NCBI GenBank assembly: GCA_902555535.1
Contig: CACDTB010000004.1
Span: 1 to 56,670, forward strand
Direction of reading: 5' to 3'
Source: an uncultured Pelagibacteraceae bacterium
GTDB lineage: Bacteria; Pseudomonadota; Alphaproteobacteria; Pelagibacterales; Pelagibacteraceae
Length of the DNA: 56,670 nucleotides
Positions 37,343 through 49,305 of this stretch are shown piece by piece; position 1 is the stretch's first letter, and each line of letters opens with the position of its first letter. The position numbers and the translations under genes are program-made. Under the pieces are notes generated by a model that ran no database searches, had not been told where the DNA came from, and saw nothing but the letters and a program-made list of their open reading frames with translations.

Positions 37343-38305
37343 ATGAAAAAAGTTTTAATAATTGGAGCAGGGGCAATGGGTGCAGCTTTTTCTGTTCCTT
37401 TAATTGACAATAATCAAAAAGTAACTTTGACTGAACCATATAACCTAAATTTACTAAAAAAATTAAAAAATAAAAAAAAATATCATCCAGCTCTAAAAAT
37501 TAACTTATCAAATAAAATTAATCTTAAGAAATTTAATCCTGAACTTCTAAATGAAAAATGGGACTTAATAGTCGTTGCTGTAAGCTCAGTAGGTATAGAT
37601 ATGATAAAAAATTATCTAAAAGATCTTAAACAAAAAACTTTAATACTTGTTTTAACAAAAGGTTTGAAATTTCAAAAAAAAAGTAAAAAATTAATTAGTA
37701 TGTCTGAGCAATTAAATTTAAATAAAAAAAATTTAAATATTTCAATATTAAAAGGACCTTGTTTAGCAAAAGAATTAGCCAGGAAGGTAAAAAGTTATAC
37801 TGTAATAGCAAATAAAAATATAAGTATTGCTAAAAAAATTGGGAAAATGATTTCAACTAATTATTACAAAACAGAATATTCATCAGATGTAAAAGGTGTT
37901 GAGTTTTCCTCTGCTATTAAGAATATTTATTCAATGATAATTGGATCGGGTCAAGGAAATAACACTTCCTCTGCTTTATTCAGAAAATCTATAGATGAAA
38001 TGAAATATTTAATTAAATTTTTTAGAGGAAAAGAAGAAACTGTTTACGGTTTAGCTGGTATTGGAGATCTTTATGTGAGCGCTGTAGGCGGCAGAAACAG
38101 CAAAATGGGAGAATACTTAGGCAAAGGATTTTCTTTTAAAAATGCTAAAAAGAAATTTATGAGTAATGACACCATTGAAGGAGCTGATTTAGCCAATGAA
38201 ATTGCACCCTATGTTTTTAGAAAAATTAATAAGAAAAAAATCCCATTAATGATTGCATTATTAAGTGCAATTACTAAAAATAAAAAATTAAAAATAAATT
38301 ATTAA
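37343..38305 (+). CDS. gpsA: Glycerol-3-phosphate dehydrogenase NAD(P)+
   Basis: IGAGAMGAAFSVPL, LKGPCLAKELA, GVEFSSAIKNIYSMIIG, GLAGIGDLYVS. Confidence 0.88.
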   Translation: MKKVLIIGAGAMGAAFSVPLIDNNQKVTLTEPYNLNLLKKLKNKKKYHPALKINLSNKINLKKFNPELLNEKWDLIVVAVSSVGIDMIKNYLKDLKQKTLILVLTKGLKFQKKSKKLISMSEQLNLNKKNLNISILKGPCLAKELARKVKSYTVIANKNISIAKKIGKMISTNYYKTEYSSDVKGVEFSSAIKNIYSMIIGSGQGNNTSSALFRKSIDEMKYLIKFFRGKEETVYGLAGIGDLYVSAVGGRNSKMGEYLGKGFSFKNAKKKFMSNDTIEGADLANEIAPYVFRKINKKKIPLMIALLSAITKNKKLKINY

Positions 38306-38309
38306 TTTT

Positions 38310-39641
38310 TTATTTATTTAAAAAAGTTTTCATTGAGTCATCCATCGCTTTTTCCCAAGGTGTGTGATGAACTGGTGCTACTGATCCAGTCACAGGAGAT
38401 GAAAAAGATTTATTTCTATAAGTTAGAATATCCTCTACTTTATGATGCTCCCATTCTTTGAAATGTTTTCTAATTAATTCAAAATCAATTTTAGGATAAT
38501 CAGACATGTCATGAAGCTCCTTGGTATATTCAGTTTGAAAATCAATCATTTGATCAGGGTTTTCTAATTTTTCTTCCATAGCAACCCATTTATTTATGTC
38601 ATTATTTATTTCGTCATTACTAGGCATTTTGATTTTTCCCATAATCACATCTCTTGCGTACCATGCCTGACAATCAAACATATTGAATGTATGAAATTGA
38701 TCCTGCATACCTAAGTACAAAAGTTTATGGTTATTTTGCCATACAACACCTTTATAAAGTTTTGGTGGATATAACCTGTTATGTGTTTTTAATTTTAAAT
38801 TTTCTTCTAAAAAAGGAAAATGATGCAGATAACCAGTACAAAGTATAACTGCATCAGCATCTTGTGTAGTTCCATCTTTAAATATAGCTTTTTTTCCTTC
38901 TAACTTATCTAAATAATGAACTTCTTTCATACCTTTTGGCCATTTGAAGCCCATTGGGTTATGTCTGTAGCCAATTGTTACACTTTTTGCTCCATATTTA
39001 TTACATTGTAGAGCCACATCTTCAGCAGAATAACTACTTCCTAAAACAATTACATCTTTTCCTCTGAACTCCTCTGCATCTCTAAAATCATGTGAGTGCA
39101 TTATTCTTCCTGGAAAAGAATTCATACCATCATATTCAGGAATAAAAGGTACAGAAAAATGACCTGTAGATATCACTAAATAATCGAATGAATCATTTAA
39201 AATTTTGTTATTCACTTTGTCTTGGTAGCTTATTTGAAACTTATCATTTTTATAAATAGCATTTGTGACTCTAGTATTAAATTTAATCTTATTTTTTATA
39301 TTTCCCTTACTTACTCTTCCTAAAATATAATCTTGCAGTACCTCTCTTGGAGGAAAAGAAGGAATTGGTTTTCCAAAATGTTCATCAAAAGAATAATCTG
39401 CAAATTCTAAACACTCTTTAGGTCCATTAGACCACAAATATCTATACATACTGTTAGGAACAGAGTCTCCATATTGATCAGAACCAGTCCTCCAACTGTA
39501 GTTCCAAAGACCACCCCAGCTTTCTTGTTTTTCAAAGCAAACTATTTCAGGAATTTTTTCTCCTTTTTTTTCTAAATGTTCAAATGCTCTTAAAATTGAA
39601 AGCCCACAAGGACCTGCGCCAATGATTGCTACTTTTGACAT
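38310..39641 (-). CDS. tmm: Trimethylamine monooxygenase (flavin-containing monooxygenase)
   Basis: FAD GAGPCGLS, NADPH-site GSSYSAEDVALQ, FMO-like ...MHSHDFRDAEEF; SAR11/Roseobacter Tmm-like N-terminus ENWG...SDQYGDSVPNSMY. Confidence 0.9.
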   Translation of the reverse strand: MSKVAIIGAGPCGLSILRAFEHLEKKGEKIPEIVCFEKQESWGGLWNYSWRTGSDQYGDSVPNSMYRYLWSNGPKECLEFADYSFDEHFGKPIPSFPPREVLQDYILGRVSKGNIKNKIKFNTRVTNAIYKNDKFQISYQDKVNNKILNDSFDYLVISTGHFSVPFIPEYDGMNSFPGRIMHSHDFRDAEEFRGKDVIVLGSSYSAEDVALQCNKYGAKSVTIGYRHNPMGFKWPKGMKEVHYLDKLEGKKAIFKDGTTQDADAVILCTGYLHHFPFLEENLKLKTHNRLYPPKLYKGVVWQNNHKLLYLGMQDQFHTFNMFDCQAWYARDVIMGKIKMPSNDEINNDINKWVAMEEKLENPDQMIDFQTEYTKELHDMSDYPKIDFELIRKHFKEWEHHKVEDILTYRNKSFSSPVTGSVAPVHHTPWEKAMDDSMKTFLNK

Positions 39642-39717
39642 AGAATTTTTCCTCTCAGTAATAAATTTATGATTATATGTTACGATATAACAAAATATAT
39701 TTCTATATTATCTTAAA

Positions 39718-41403
39718 TTAGAATAAACCTTCAATTTCACCTTTTTTATTTAATTTGATAGAGTCTGCTGCTGGAACTCTTGGAAGACCAGGCATTGTCA
39801 TTATTGCACCGCAAATAACAACAATAAATTCAGCACCTGATGATAGTCTTACTTCCCTTAATGGAAGAGCATGACCAGATGGAGCACCTTTTAAATTTGG
39901 ATCAGTTGAAAAACTATATTGAGTTTTTGCAACACAGATTGGTAATTCACCATATCCAGCTGCTTCAAAGTTTTTAAGTTGTTCTCTTATTTTAGTATCA
40001 GCAATTACCTCATCAGCCCTATAAATTTCTTTTGCTATTGTTTCTATTTTTTTGAACAACGGTGTTTTGCTTTCGTATAAGAACTTAAATTTTGCCTCAT
40101 CTTTTTCGCATAATTCAGTAACATGTGCCGCTAAATCTTTTGTTCCCTCACCACCATTTGTCCAATGAGTACAAAGACTTGCTTTAACTCCTAAATCATT
40201 ACAAAAATCAATTAGTGCTTTTACTTCACTATCTGTATCCTTAATAAAATGATTAACGGCAACAGCAACTGGTAAACCAAATTTTTTAACATTTTCAATG
40301 TGCCTTTCTAGATTAACTAGTCCCTTTTTAAGCGCATCTACATTTTCGTTTTTTAAGTCTTCCTTTGCAACTCCTCCATGCATCTTCAATGCCCTGATTG
40401 TTGCAACTATAACTACACAACTAGGTTTTAAATTTGATTTTCTACATTTAATATCTAAAAATTTTTCAGCACCTAAATCAGCACCAAATCCCGCTTCTGT
40501 TACAACGTAATCTGCAAGTTTTAATCCAGTTTTTGTTGCAATAACAGAATTACATCCATGTGCTATATTAGCAAAAGGTCCTCCATGTATAATTGCAGGA
40601 TTGTTTTCTAATGTTTGTGTTACGTTTGGTCTTATAGCTTCTTTAAGAAGTACTGTCATAGGACCTTGAGCATTTAGATCTTTTGCATAAACTGGTTTTT
40701 TATCTCGGTTATATCCAATTGTGATATTTCCAATTCTTTTCTCTAAATCTTCTAGATCATTCGATAAACAAAAGATTGCCATTATTTCTGATGCAACAGT
40801 AATATCAAAACCATCTTCTCTAGGAAATCCATTAGCAACTCCACCTAAATTAATATTTATTGATCTCAAAGATCTATCATTCATGTCCATGACTCTTTTC
40901 CAAACAATTCTTCTAACATCTATGTCTAATTTATTTCCCCAATAAATATGATTATCAATTAATGCAGATAACAAATTATGAGCAGATGTGATTGCATGGA
41001 AATCACCTGTGAAATGTAAATTTATTTGTTCCATAGGAACAACTTGAGCATATCCTCCACCAGCCGCACCACCTTTCATTCCAAATGAAGGACCAAGGCT
41101 CGGTTCTCTTAAACAAACAATAGATTTTTTTCCAATTTTATTTAATCCATCATTTAATCCAACAGAAGTAGTTGTTTTACCTTCTCCAGCTGGAGTTGGT
41201 GTGATTGCAGTTACTAAAATTAATTTTCCATCTGGCTTATCTTTAAGCTTGTCTAAATATTCTAGATTAATTTTTGCGATGTGTCTTCCCATTGGGCTGA
41301 AAGCTGCACTTTCATCAGGGACATTTATTTTTGCTAAAATATCATTTATTGGTTGCATTTTAGCTTCTCTAGCTATCTGAATATCTGACTTTACATCGCT
41401 CAT
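39718..41403 (-). CDS. fhs: Formate-tetrahydrofolate ligase
   Basis: [48 protein letters not shown]; 561 aa. Confidence 0.97.
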   Translation of the reverse strand: MSDVKSDIQIAREAKMQPINDILAKINVPDESAAFSPMGRHIAKINLEYLDKLKDKPDGKLILVTAITPTPAGEGKTTTSVGLNDGLNKIGKKSIVCLREPSLGPSFGMKGGAAGGGYAQVVPMEQINLHFTGDFHAITSAHNLLSALIDNHIYWGNKLDIDVRRIVWKRVMDMNDRSLRSININLGGVANGFPREDGFDITVASEIMAIFCLSNDLEDLEKRIGNITIGYNRDKKPVYAKDLNAQGPMTVLLKEAIRPNVTQTLENNPAIIHGGPFANIAHGCNSVIATKTGLKLADYVVTEAGFGADLGAEKFLDIKCRKSNLKPSCVVIVATIRALKMHGGVAKEDLKNENVDALKKGLVNLERHIENVKKFGLPVAVAVNHFIKDTDSEVKALIDFCNDLGVKASLCTHWTNGGEGTKDLAAHVTELCEKDEAKFKFLYESKTPLFKKIETIAKEIYRADEVIADTKIREQLKNFEAAGYGELPICVAKTQYSFSTDPNLKGAPSGHALPLREVRLSSGAEFIVVICGAIMTMPGLPRVPAADSIKLNKKGEIEGLF

Positions 41404-41531
41404 GAATAATCCTTTAAATTAAAAACATTTACCTGTGACTTCTTATCCTTTTTTGAGATATTTGGAAACTTCTAAAAAATATATATAAAAAAAATAAGCA
41501 CTATTTATATTCTTTGTTATAAAATTATTTA

Positions 41532-42788
41532 ATGCAGAAGTATTCGATATTTAATTTAGTTAAAAACGCATTCTCTAATCATAAGAATTGGGATCTAGCT
41601 TGGAAAGATCCAACACCTAAAGAAGAATATGATGTTGTAATTATAGGTGGTGGTGGCCATGGATTAGCTACCGCATATTATCTTGCTAAAGAGCATAACA
41701 TTACAAAAGTTGCAATTATCGAGAAAGGTTGGATTGGAGGAGGAAATGTAGGACGTAACACCACAATTATTAGATCCAATTATATGCATGATGAAAATGG
41801 TTTGTTTAGTGAGTTTGGAATGGATTTATGGAGAAAGATGAGTCAGGACCTGAACTACAATGTAATGTTTTCTCCAAGAGGAATTATTAATCTTGCTCAT
41901 TCAGATGCTCAAATGAATGCTTATGCAAGAAGAGGAAATTCAATGAGATTAAATGGAATAGATGCAGTTCTTTTAAATAGAGAGGAAGTTAAAAAAATTA
42001 TTCCAATGGCTGATTTTTCTGACAACGTAAGATTTCCAATTTTTGGTGGCTTGATGCAACCAAGTGCAGGAACAGCAAGACATGATGCTGTTGCGTGGGG
42101 TTATGCACGTCAGGCAGATTCAATGGGAGTAGATATTATTCAGAATTGTGAAGTAATAGGATTTGATGTTTCAGCGGGAAAAATAAATGGCATTAGAACT
42201 TCACGTGGAAATATTAAAGCAAAAAAAGTTGGTTTATGTGTTGCTGGTAGTACAAATATTTTAGCAGAAAAATTAAACATGACTTTACCAATAGAAACTC
42301 ATTTACTTCAAGCATGTGTTTCTGAACCAATTAAACCAGTTCTGGACAATGTAGTTACATTTGGTGCAGGACACTTTTATGTTAGTCAGTCAGACAAAGG
42401 TGAAATGGTAATGGGTGGAGATTTAGATGGATACAATAGTTATGCGCAAAGAGGAAACTTACCAACCTTGCAGCATGTATTGACAGAAGGGATTGCGATG
42501 ATGCCATTTTTAAGCAAATTAAAAATGCTTAGAACTTGGGGTGGTATTATGGATATGTCAATGGATGGTTCACCAATTATTGATAAAACTCATATTGAAG
42601 GTTTGTATTTAAATTGCGGATGGTGTTATGGAGGATTTAAAGCCACACCTGCTTCAGGTTGGACATTTGCTCATACAATCGCACAAGATAGAGTTCATGA
42701 ATTAAACGCAGGCTATAGCTTAAATAGATTCAGCACAGGCCATCTTATTGATGAGAAGGGACTTGGAACTAAAACCTGGATATCTTAA
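41532..42788 (+). CDS. soxB: Sarcosine oxidase beta / N-methylglutamate dehydrogenase subunit A
   Basis: DVVIIGGGGHGLATAYYLAKEH, GNVGRNTTIIRSNYM; first gene of a four-gene Sox/Mgd run. Confidence 0.88.
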   Translation: MQKYSIFNLVKNAFSNHKNWDLAWKDPTPKEEYDVVIIGGGGHGLATAYYLAKEHNITKVAIIEKGWIGGGNVGRNTTIIRSNYMHDENGLFSEFGMDLWRKMSQDLNYNVMFSPRGIINLAHSDAQMNAYARRGNSMRLNGIDAVLLNREEVKKIIPMADFSDNVRFPIFGGLMQPSAGTARHDAVAWGYARQADSMGVDIIQNCEVIGFDVSAGKINGIRTSRGNIKAKKVGLCVAGSTNILAEKLNMTLPIETHLLQACVSEPIKPVLDNVVTFGAGHFYVSQSDKGEMVMGGDLDGYNSYAQRGNLPTLQHVLTEGIAMMPFLSKLKMLRTWGGIMDMSMDGSPIIDKTHIEGLYLNCGWCYGGFKATPASGWTFAHTIAQDRVHELNAGYSLNRFSTGHLIDEKGLGTKTWIS

Positions 42789-43058
42789 ATGCTTTACATT
42801 AATTGCCCACATTGTGGAATGAGATCTCAAAATGAATTTTCATACGGCGGTGACGCAAGTGTTAAAAGACCGGAACTTAATAAAGAAGTTTCTAATCAAG
42901 AATGGGATAACTTTGTTTATAATAGAAAAAGTTTAAGAGGAAAGCATTTAGAGTTATGGCAACATATTTCTGGATGTAGACAATGGATAAAGGTTGAGAG
43001 AGATACCGCAACCCATGAAATTTTCAGAACCTTTAAAGCTGATGAGGAAGTTGCTTAA
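42789..43058 (+). CDS. soxD: Sarcosine oxidase delta / NMGDH subunit B
   Basis: 89 aa, CPHCGMRSQNEFSYGGDA...HISGCRQWIKVERDTATHEI. Confidence 0.93.
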   Translation: MLYINCPHCGMRSQNEFSYGGDASVKRPELNKEVSNQEWDNFVYNRKSLRGKHLELWQHISGCRQWIKVERDTATHEIFRTFKADEEVA

Positions 43059-46054
43059 TGACTCAAGCTTTTAGAATTGAAAATGGTGGGTTAATAAATA
43101 GAGATAAAAAATTATCTTTTAAATTTAATGAAAAATCTTACTTTGGTTATGAAGGTGACACATTAGCTTCAGCTTTATTAGCAAATGGAGTTCATTTAGT
43201 AGGAAGAAGTTTTAAATATCACAGACCCAGAGGTTTCTTTGGAGCAGGTGTAGATGAACCTTATGCAGTTGTTCAACTTTATAGAAATGGTGAAACAGAG
43301 CCAAATATAAAAGCAACAGAACAGGAGTTGTTTGAGGGTTTAGAGGCTAAAAGTGTTAATTGTTGGCCAAGTGTTAATTTTGACATAGGTGCAATCAATA
43401 ATTTTCTAAAAATTTTTTTACCAGCAGGTTTTTATTACAAAACTTTTATGTGGCCAAAAAGTTTTTGGTATCGAATTTATGAGCCTTTTATAAGAAAAGC
43501 AGCTGGTTTAGGTGTAGCTTCAACTAAACATGACAAAGAAAGGTATGAACATAAATACGAATATTGCGATTTATTAATTGCAGGTTCAGGACCTTCGGGA
43601 TTAGCAGGTGCGTATGCTGCAGCAAAAAATGGAGCTAAAGTAATTTTAGCTGAAGATAAACCAAGATTTGGTGGATCTTTACTAACTAGTGATGTCAATA
43701 TTGGAAATCAATCAGGAAAAGATTGGGCTGAGGGAATAATTGCAGAACTTAAAACAATGCCAAATGTTGTTGTAAAAAATAGATCTCAAATTTTTGGATA
43801 CTATGATCACAACATGCTTGTGATGTCAGAAAAAGTTAGTGATCATTTACCATCAACTAAAAAATACCATCCCAATAAAAGACTATGGTACATTCGTGCA
43901 AAAGAAGTTTTGATTTCCTCTGGATCAATTGAAAGACCGATAGTTTTTGGAAATAATGATACGCCAGGAGTTATGCTTTCTTCAGCTGCTAAAGAATATT
44001 TAAAAGTATATGGTGTTTTAGTTGGAAGAAAACCATTGGTATTTACAAATAACGATAGTGGATATGAAACAGCAATTGAATTTAAAAAACATGGAGTAGA
44101 TCCAGTTATTTTAGACTCAAGGAAAAACGCTGAGTCAGAAATAATTGATGAAGCAAAAAATTTAGGAATTATCATTAAAAATTCATATGTTGTGGTTGCA
44201 GCACAAGGATACAAAAAAGTAAAATCTGCAGATATTGCAAGTATTTCAGAAGATAAAAAACAACTTGGTAAAATAGAACATATTCAATGTGATTGTATTT
44301 GTGTTTCAGGTTTTTGGACACCATCTATTCATTTAGCTTCACAATCAGGAAATAAAACAAAGTTTAAAGAAGAAATTGATGCATTTGTTCCAGGGCAATC
44401 AAAACAAAATGAAATCACTTTAGGTGCAGCTAATGGTATATTTTCACTTAATGAAACATTAAAAACTTCATTTAAAGCAGGAAGTGAATTATCAAAAAAA
44501 TTAACTAAAAAAGATAATGAGATAGCTATTCCAAATGTTGTTGAAAAGAAATCTTCTCAACATGATAAGTTTTGGTGTGTTCCATTACCAAAAGGTAAAA
44601 ATTATAAAAGATTTTTAGATTTTCAAAATGATGTAGCAGTATCTGATGTAGAAATAGCTTTAAGAGAAGGTTATCGATCAATTGAACACGTTAAAAGATA
44701 TACCACTCTGGGAATGGCAACTGATCAAGGAAAAACAAGTAATTTAAATGGATTGCAATTAGTATCCGAAATTGAAAACAAAGTAGTTCCTGCAGTAGGT
44801 CATACAACTTTTAGACCTCCATATACTCCAGTTTCTATTGGAGCAATAGTAGGAAGAGAGGTTGGAAAACATTCAAAACCAACAAGAAAATCTCCAATGC
44901 ATTCATGGCATGAAAAAAATAATGCAGTTTTTGTTGATGCGGGTGTTTGGTTAAGACCAAGATATTATAAAAGAGGAAATGAAAATTTATTTGAGGGATC
45001 AAAAAGAGAAGCAAAAAATGTGAGGACAAATGTAGGTGTTTGCGATGTAACTACGTTAGGTAAAATAGATATTAAAGGACCAGATGCAGCGGAGTTATTA
45101 AACAGGGTCTATACAAATGCATGGTTGAAGCTACCAGTCGGTAAAGCCAGATATGGAGTAATGTTAAGAGAAGATGGAATTGTTATGGATGACGGAACAA
45201 CTACAAGAATTTCAGAAAATCATTATCATATGACCACTACTACAGCTCAAGCGGCAAACGTTCTTTCTCATTTAGAATATTATTTGCAACTAGTTTGGCC
45301 TGAATTAAATGTGAATGTAGTTTCAACTACAGAACAGTGGGCTGGAGCAGCTATCGCTGGACCTAAATCTAGAGATTTATTGCAAAAATTATTTCCAAAT
45401 TCTGATGTATCAAATGAAGGTTTACCATTCATGGGCTATATGGAGGGAGATTTATTTGGTGTTAAAGCAAGAATATTTAGAATTTCGTTTTCAGGTGAGC
45501 TTGCTTATGAAGTAAATGTTGAGTCTGATTATGGAAATTTTATGTGGGAAAAAATAATGGAAATTGGTGAAGAATTTCAAATTCAACCATATGGAACAGA
45601 AGCATTATCAACTCTTAGAATTGAAATGGGACATGTTGCTGGATCAGAACTTGATGGTAGAACAATTCCATATGATAACGCTTTGGAGGGTCTTGTTAGT
45701 AAAAAGAAAGATTTTATTGGAAAAAGATCACTACAACGATCTGCATTTACTACTGAAGATAGACAAAGGGTAGTAGGAGTAGTTCCGTTAGATAAAAAAA
45801 CAAGTATCCCAGAGGGCTCTCATTTAGTTAAAGATGATAAAGCACCATTGCCAAATCCAAAATTAGGTCACATCTCTGCATCATGCTGGAGTGTTGAATA
45901 TGACAATCCTTTTTCTTTAGCAATTTTAAAAGATGGAAAAAATATGATTGGTGAAAAGCTTTTTGCGATGTCGCCACTTAAAAATAAAGTAATACCAGTT
46001 GAAATAGTTTCATCACATTATGTAGACCCAAAAGGTGAAAGGGTTAGATCATGA
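43058..46054 (+). CDS. soxA: Sarcosine oxidase alpha / NMGDH subunit C
   Basis: 998 aa; [24 protein letters not shown] domain [14 protein letters not shown]-terminal GcvT-like domain. Confidence 0.93.
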   Translation: MTQAFRIENGGLINRDKKLSFKFNEKSYFGYEGDTLASALLANGVHLVGRSFKYHRPRGFFGAGVDEPYAVVQLYRNGETEPNIKATEQELFEGLEAKSVNCWPSVNFDIGAINNFLKIFLPAGFYYKTFMWPKSFWYRIYEPFIRKAAGLGVASTKHDKERYEHKYEYCDLLIAGSGPSGLAGAYAAAKNGAKVILAEDKPRFGGSLLTSDVNIGNQSGKDWAEGIIAELKTMPNVVVKNRSQIFGYYDHNMLVMSEKVSDHLPSTKKYHPNKRLWYIRAKEVLISSGSIERPIVFGNNDTPGVMLSSAAKEYLKVYGVLVGRKPLVFTNNDSGYETAIEFKKHGVDPVILDSRKNAESEIIDEAKNLGIIIKNSYVVVAAQGYKKVKSADIASISEDKKQLGKIEHIQCDCICVSGFWTPSIHLASQSGNKTKFKEEIDAFVPGQSKQNEITLGAANGIFSLNETLKTSFKAGSELSKKLTKKDNEIAIPNVVEKKSSQHDKFWCVPLPKGKNYKRFLDFQNDVAVSDVEIALREGYRSIEHVKRYTTLGMATDQGKTSNLNGLQLVSEIENKVVPAVGHTTFRPPYTPVSIGAIVGREVGKHSKPTRKSPMHSWHEKNNAVFVDAGVWLRPRYYKRGNENLFEGSKREAKNVRTNVGVCDVTTLGKIDIKGPDAAELLNRVYTNAWLKLPVGKARYGVMLREDGIVMDDGTTTRISENHYHMTTTTAQAANVLSHLEYYLQLVWPELNVNVVSTTEQWAGAAIAGPKSRDLLQKLFPNSDVSNEGLPFMGYMEGDLFGVKARIFRISFSGELAYEVNVESDYGNFMWEKIMEIGEEFQIQPYGTEALSTLRIEMGHVAGSELDGRTIPYDNALEGLVSKKKDFIGKRSLQRSAFTTEDRQRVVGVVPLDKKTSIPEGSHLVKDDKAPLPNPKLGHISASCWSVEYDNPFSLAILKDGKNMIGEKLFAMSPLKNKVIPVEIVSSHYVDPKGERVRS

Positions 46055-46638
46055 CATTAATTTCAGCTTTATCAAATGTTCATGAGAAAGGTCAATTTGG
46101 AGATTATGAAGATAAAAATGAAAATGATATACTTAAAATATCTGAAATCAAAAATTTATTAATTGTTCAAATAGTTCAGTACAAAAATTCTTCAGTTTCA
46201 TTTGAGAGTATTGATATTGATGGTTTAAAATTAAAAAATGAACCTTTAACCGTAGTATTTAATGAAACTACAAGGATTATGTGGAATGGACCAAAAAACT
46301 GGCTTTTAGTTTCAACAAAAAAAGATTTAAAAAAAAATGTAGTAGACAAATTTAAAGATACAGATTTTGCTATAACAGATTTATCTCATTCTAGAGCCAT
46401 TATTGAAATCGAAGGAAATGATACGATAGAAGTTTTGAAAAAAGGATGTCCTTTTAATTTTAATACATTGGATAAAAATAATTCAATTAACTCAACTTAT
46501 AATGGAATAGCTTTCACTGTAGATAGGTTGGGTGAAGATCCAAATAAAGTAAGGTTATTTGCTCTAAGAAGTTTTGGCGAATCTTTGTATCATTCAATTA
46601 CAGACGCATCTCTAGAGTTTGGCTTTAAATCTATATAA
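46051..46638 (+). CDS. soxG: Sarcosine oxidase gamma / NMGDH subunit D
   Basis: 195 aa, position after sox[35 protein letters not shown]. Confidence 0.85.
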   Translation: MTLISALSNVHEKGQFGDYEDKNENDILKISEIKNLLIVQIVQYKNSSVSFESIDIDGLKLKNEPLTVVFNETTRIMWNGPKNWLLVSTKKDLKKNVVDKFKDTDFAITDLSHSRAIIEIEGNDTIEVLKKGCPFNFNTLDKNNSINSTYNGIAFTVDRLGEDPNKVRLFALRSFGESLYHSITDASLEFGFKSI

Positions 46639-46648
46639 GCCTAAATCT

Positions 46649-47507
46649 TCAATCTCTTGTTGCAATATAAACGCCTATAGAAGTTATTAGAAATCCAATT
46701 AAATCTAAGCTAGTTAAACTTTCATTTAAGAAAAGCCATGCCATAAAAGCAGAGGTTGCTGGAATTAAAAAAAATATAGAAACTGTTTTGTTTGCTGAAT
46801 TTTTTTTAATTAAAAACATTAATATTGTAAATGCTCCAAATGATACCAAAAATATTTGATGGCTCATTGCAATAATAAATGTTTGTGAGAAATTAATATA
46901 TGAATCAACAAACAAAATAATTATTGATAAATGAAATATACATCCACCAATAGCTTGATTCATATTGCTTACAGATAAAGGAAGATTATTACTTAATTTT
47001 TTTTGCCATAAAGTAGAAAATGTAATTGCCAATAAAGCTATTATCGTTGCGATCAATCCCATAGCTGGTATTTTAGAGCCAACATCAAAACCCAACACAA
47101 GACCTGCGCCAGCGAATCCTAATAATACACCTATCCACTGTTTAGTAGACACTTTTTCATTTAAGATTGGACCACTCAATGCATTTGTAAGAACTGGTTG
47201 CAAGGTCACAATTAAAGCAGCAATTGCTGTAGGCATACCAATTGAAATTGAGTAAAAGACACCCCCAAGATAAAAACCATGAAATAATACCCCACTAAAA
47301 AAAAGATTCAAAAAAGTTTTTTTTACTAACTAATACTTTTTGTTTTGAATAAATAGAAAATAAAAAAAAACCTAGGGCAACTAAAGCAAATCTAAATGCT
47401 AAAGCAGCAAATGGATCACTATTATCTATAATTGGCTTAGTTGTTATGAATGCAGAAGACCATAAAACTATAAATATGAAAGGGAATATTTTAATCATTA
47501 TACTCAA
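46649..47507 (-). pseudogene. EamA/DMT-superfamily transporter split by a frameshift
   Basis: ORFs 47295-47507 (N-terminal helices) and 46649-47311 (remaining helices, starting from a TTG) join if one base is removed from the 8-nt A/T run at 47297-47304 (minus strand TC-TTTTTTT-AGTGGG). Confidence 0.7.
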
Positions 47508-47597
47508 TAAACAAATAAATTAATCAAAATCAAATAAATACCTATAATGAACAAATTAGATGTAGCAATAAAAGAACAAATCACTTAAGTTTTAAAT

Positions 47598-47990
47598 ATG
47601 ATCTTAAAAGTATTAAGAATTTTTACAATTATTCTTTCCTTTTTCTTTTTAACAGGTTTTGTTTCTGTTTTTTCAATTCTTGGTCCAGGCGTGACAGCAC
47701 TTACTTCAGGCAATTTGTATAAAGCAGGAGCACAATTTATAATTAATAAAAGCATAGAAAAAGAAACTGGAAAAGATTCTTTAACTTTAATCAAAGAAGA
47801 AATAAATAAAAATTTAATTAAAGAGGAAATAAATAAAAAAATTTCATTAAATGAGGATTTACGACAATTAGTTGAAAAAAGAATAAAAATTACTAGACAA
47901 AAATTAGAAAATCAAAATTTACAAAAATTAGTTAAAAAACGAATAATGGTCACTAGATCAAAACTTAATTTAAATAATATTACTCAATAA
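47598..47990 (+). CDS. Hypothetical membrane protein with helical repeats
   Basis: 130 aa; N-terminal TM then IKEEINKN/IKEEINKK and LVEKRIKITRQKL/LVKKRIMVTRSKL repeats. Confidence 0.55.
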   Translation: MILKVLRIFTIILSFFFLTGFVSVFSILGPGVTALTSGNLYKAGAQFIINKSIEKETGKDSLTLIKEEINKNLIKEEINKKISLNEDLRQLVEKRIKITRQKLENQNLQKLVKKRIMVTRSKLNLNNITQ

Positions 47991-48420
47991 TATTTAGATA
48001 TATAAGATTTTCTTGATTAGTTTCTTTACACCACATTTCATAGCTTTCACAAACTCTCCATAGATGATCAAAAGCTCGTTGAGAAATCTCTAATGGAAAA
48101 TGACTTTTTGTATAATAAAGTTTAGGTATTTTCATTAAAAATTTTACCATAGAATCTTTTTGAAGTTCTAAAAGTCTCAAAGTTTCTTGATTTATTTTTT
48201 TTTTACTAATTTGATCGATAAATTCATTATTCTTTAATTGTAAAAACCATTTATCATGAAATTCTCCTGAACTTAATAAATCATATTCTTTAGTGGTCAT
48301 AAAAATTTCAAATGCCTGTATATTGTTAACTTCAGGATTTTGTTTTTTAATTTTAATTAGATTTGAATAAACAAATTCAGCAGCTCTTAAAACATATGGT
48401 TTTTCGTTGTTATCAGACAT
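47980..48420 (-). CDS. Hypothetical protein
   Basis: 146 aa, coding-like composition, adjacent to racemase gene. Confidence 0.55.
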   Translation of the reverse strand: MSDNNEKPYVLRAAEFVYSNLIKIKKQNPEVNNIQAFEIFMTTKEYDLLSSGEFHDKWFLQLKNNEFIDQISKKKINQETLRLLELQKDSMVKFLMKIPKLYYTKSHFPLEISQRAFDHLWRVCESYEMWCKETNQENLIYLNIIE

Positions 48421-48422
48421 AT

Positions 48423-49169
48423 TTAATTTTTATGCTTAATCATAGCTGAATGAGCTAAAATTAAATTGGGATCTAAAAATATTTTAGAAGATTTTACATT
48501 TTTAAAAGATTTAAATGCAAAGATTGCAATTGGGAGTTCTGTACAACCTAAAATTATTTTTTTACATTTCATCTTAACTAATGAATTGATAGCTGGTTTG
48601 ATTACTTTTGCAGCAGATTTTACATTACCCATTTTAACAAGTTTAATAGCTTTATTAACTGATGATTTTTGAAGTTTATGAGAAGGCTCTATTAACTGAT
48701 AATTTTTTTCAAAAATTTTTTTATAAACCCCAGTATTAAGGGTTCCTTCAGTTGCTAATAGACCTATTTTTGAGTTTTTTTTACATTTTGTTTTTGTAAA
48801 TTTGAAAACTTCTTTTGGCATATTGATTATTGGAATATTGATTTTTTTTCGTAAATCATCAAACCAATAATGAGCTGTGTTACAAGGGATAACTATAAAT
48901 CTACATTTATTTTTTTCTAAAAGCTTACAACCTTTCAATAAACTTTTTAAAACCTTGTTATATTTTTCTTTGCTTACTTTGTTAGTAGATTTGTTTGATA
49001 GACTTTTTGTTTGAGAACCTATTGACTCAGGTCTTCCAGGAATATTTGATTTATTATAAAGCAAAAATAACGGGTACTCTTGATCAATTTTTCCTCTATT
49101 TAAAACTGCAAGCTTATTACAAAAATCTAGACCAGCTTGAGTTCCCATTCCTCCTAAAATTCCAATCAT
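48423..49169 (-). CDS. Aspartate/glutamate racemase family
   Basis: MIGILGGMGTQAGLDF, catalytic IPCNTAHYW and LGCTELPIAIF. Confidence 0.88.
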   Translation of the reverse strand: MIGILGGMGTQAGLDFCNKLAVLNRGKIDQEYPLFLLYNKSNIPGRPESIGSQTKSLSNKSTNKVSKEKYNKVLKSLLKGCKLLEKNKCRFIVIPCNTAHYWFDDLRKKINIPIINMPKEVFKFTKTKCKKNSKIGLLATEGTLNTGVYKKIFEKNYQLIEPSHKLQKSSVNKAIKLVKMGNVKSAAKVIKPAINSLVKMKCKKIILGCTELPIAIFAFKSFKNVKSSKIFLDPNLILAHSAMIKHKN

Positions 49170-49239
49170 TTTTTTTGCTTAATTTATTAATTTAAATTTA
49201 TAATTAACAATTGTGTTTAAAGGTTGTTTTTTAAATTGG

Positions 49240-49293
49240 TATTGGCTGAAAAATAAATTTACTAATAAATAAATAGTTTATCTTCAGCCAATA
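49240..49293 (-). other. Long hairpin in cspA 3' region
   Basis: tattggctgaa (49240-49250) and ttcagccaata (49283-49293): perfect 11-bp inverted repeat, AT-rich loop. Confidence 0.65.
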
Positions 49294-49305
49294 GGAAGTG
49301 TGAAA

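Noticed and set aside
43843-44214. 123-aa minus-strand ORF inside soxA
   Set aside because: Shadow ORF within a well-supported 998-aa gene.
47585-47794. 69-aa minus-strand ORF opposite the 130-aa hypothetical
   Set aside because: Antisense shadow; the plus-strand frame has a TM segment and structured repeats.
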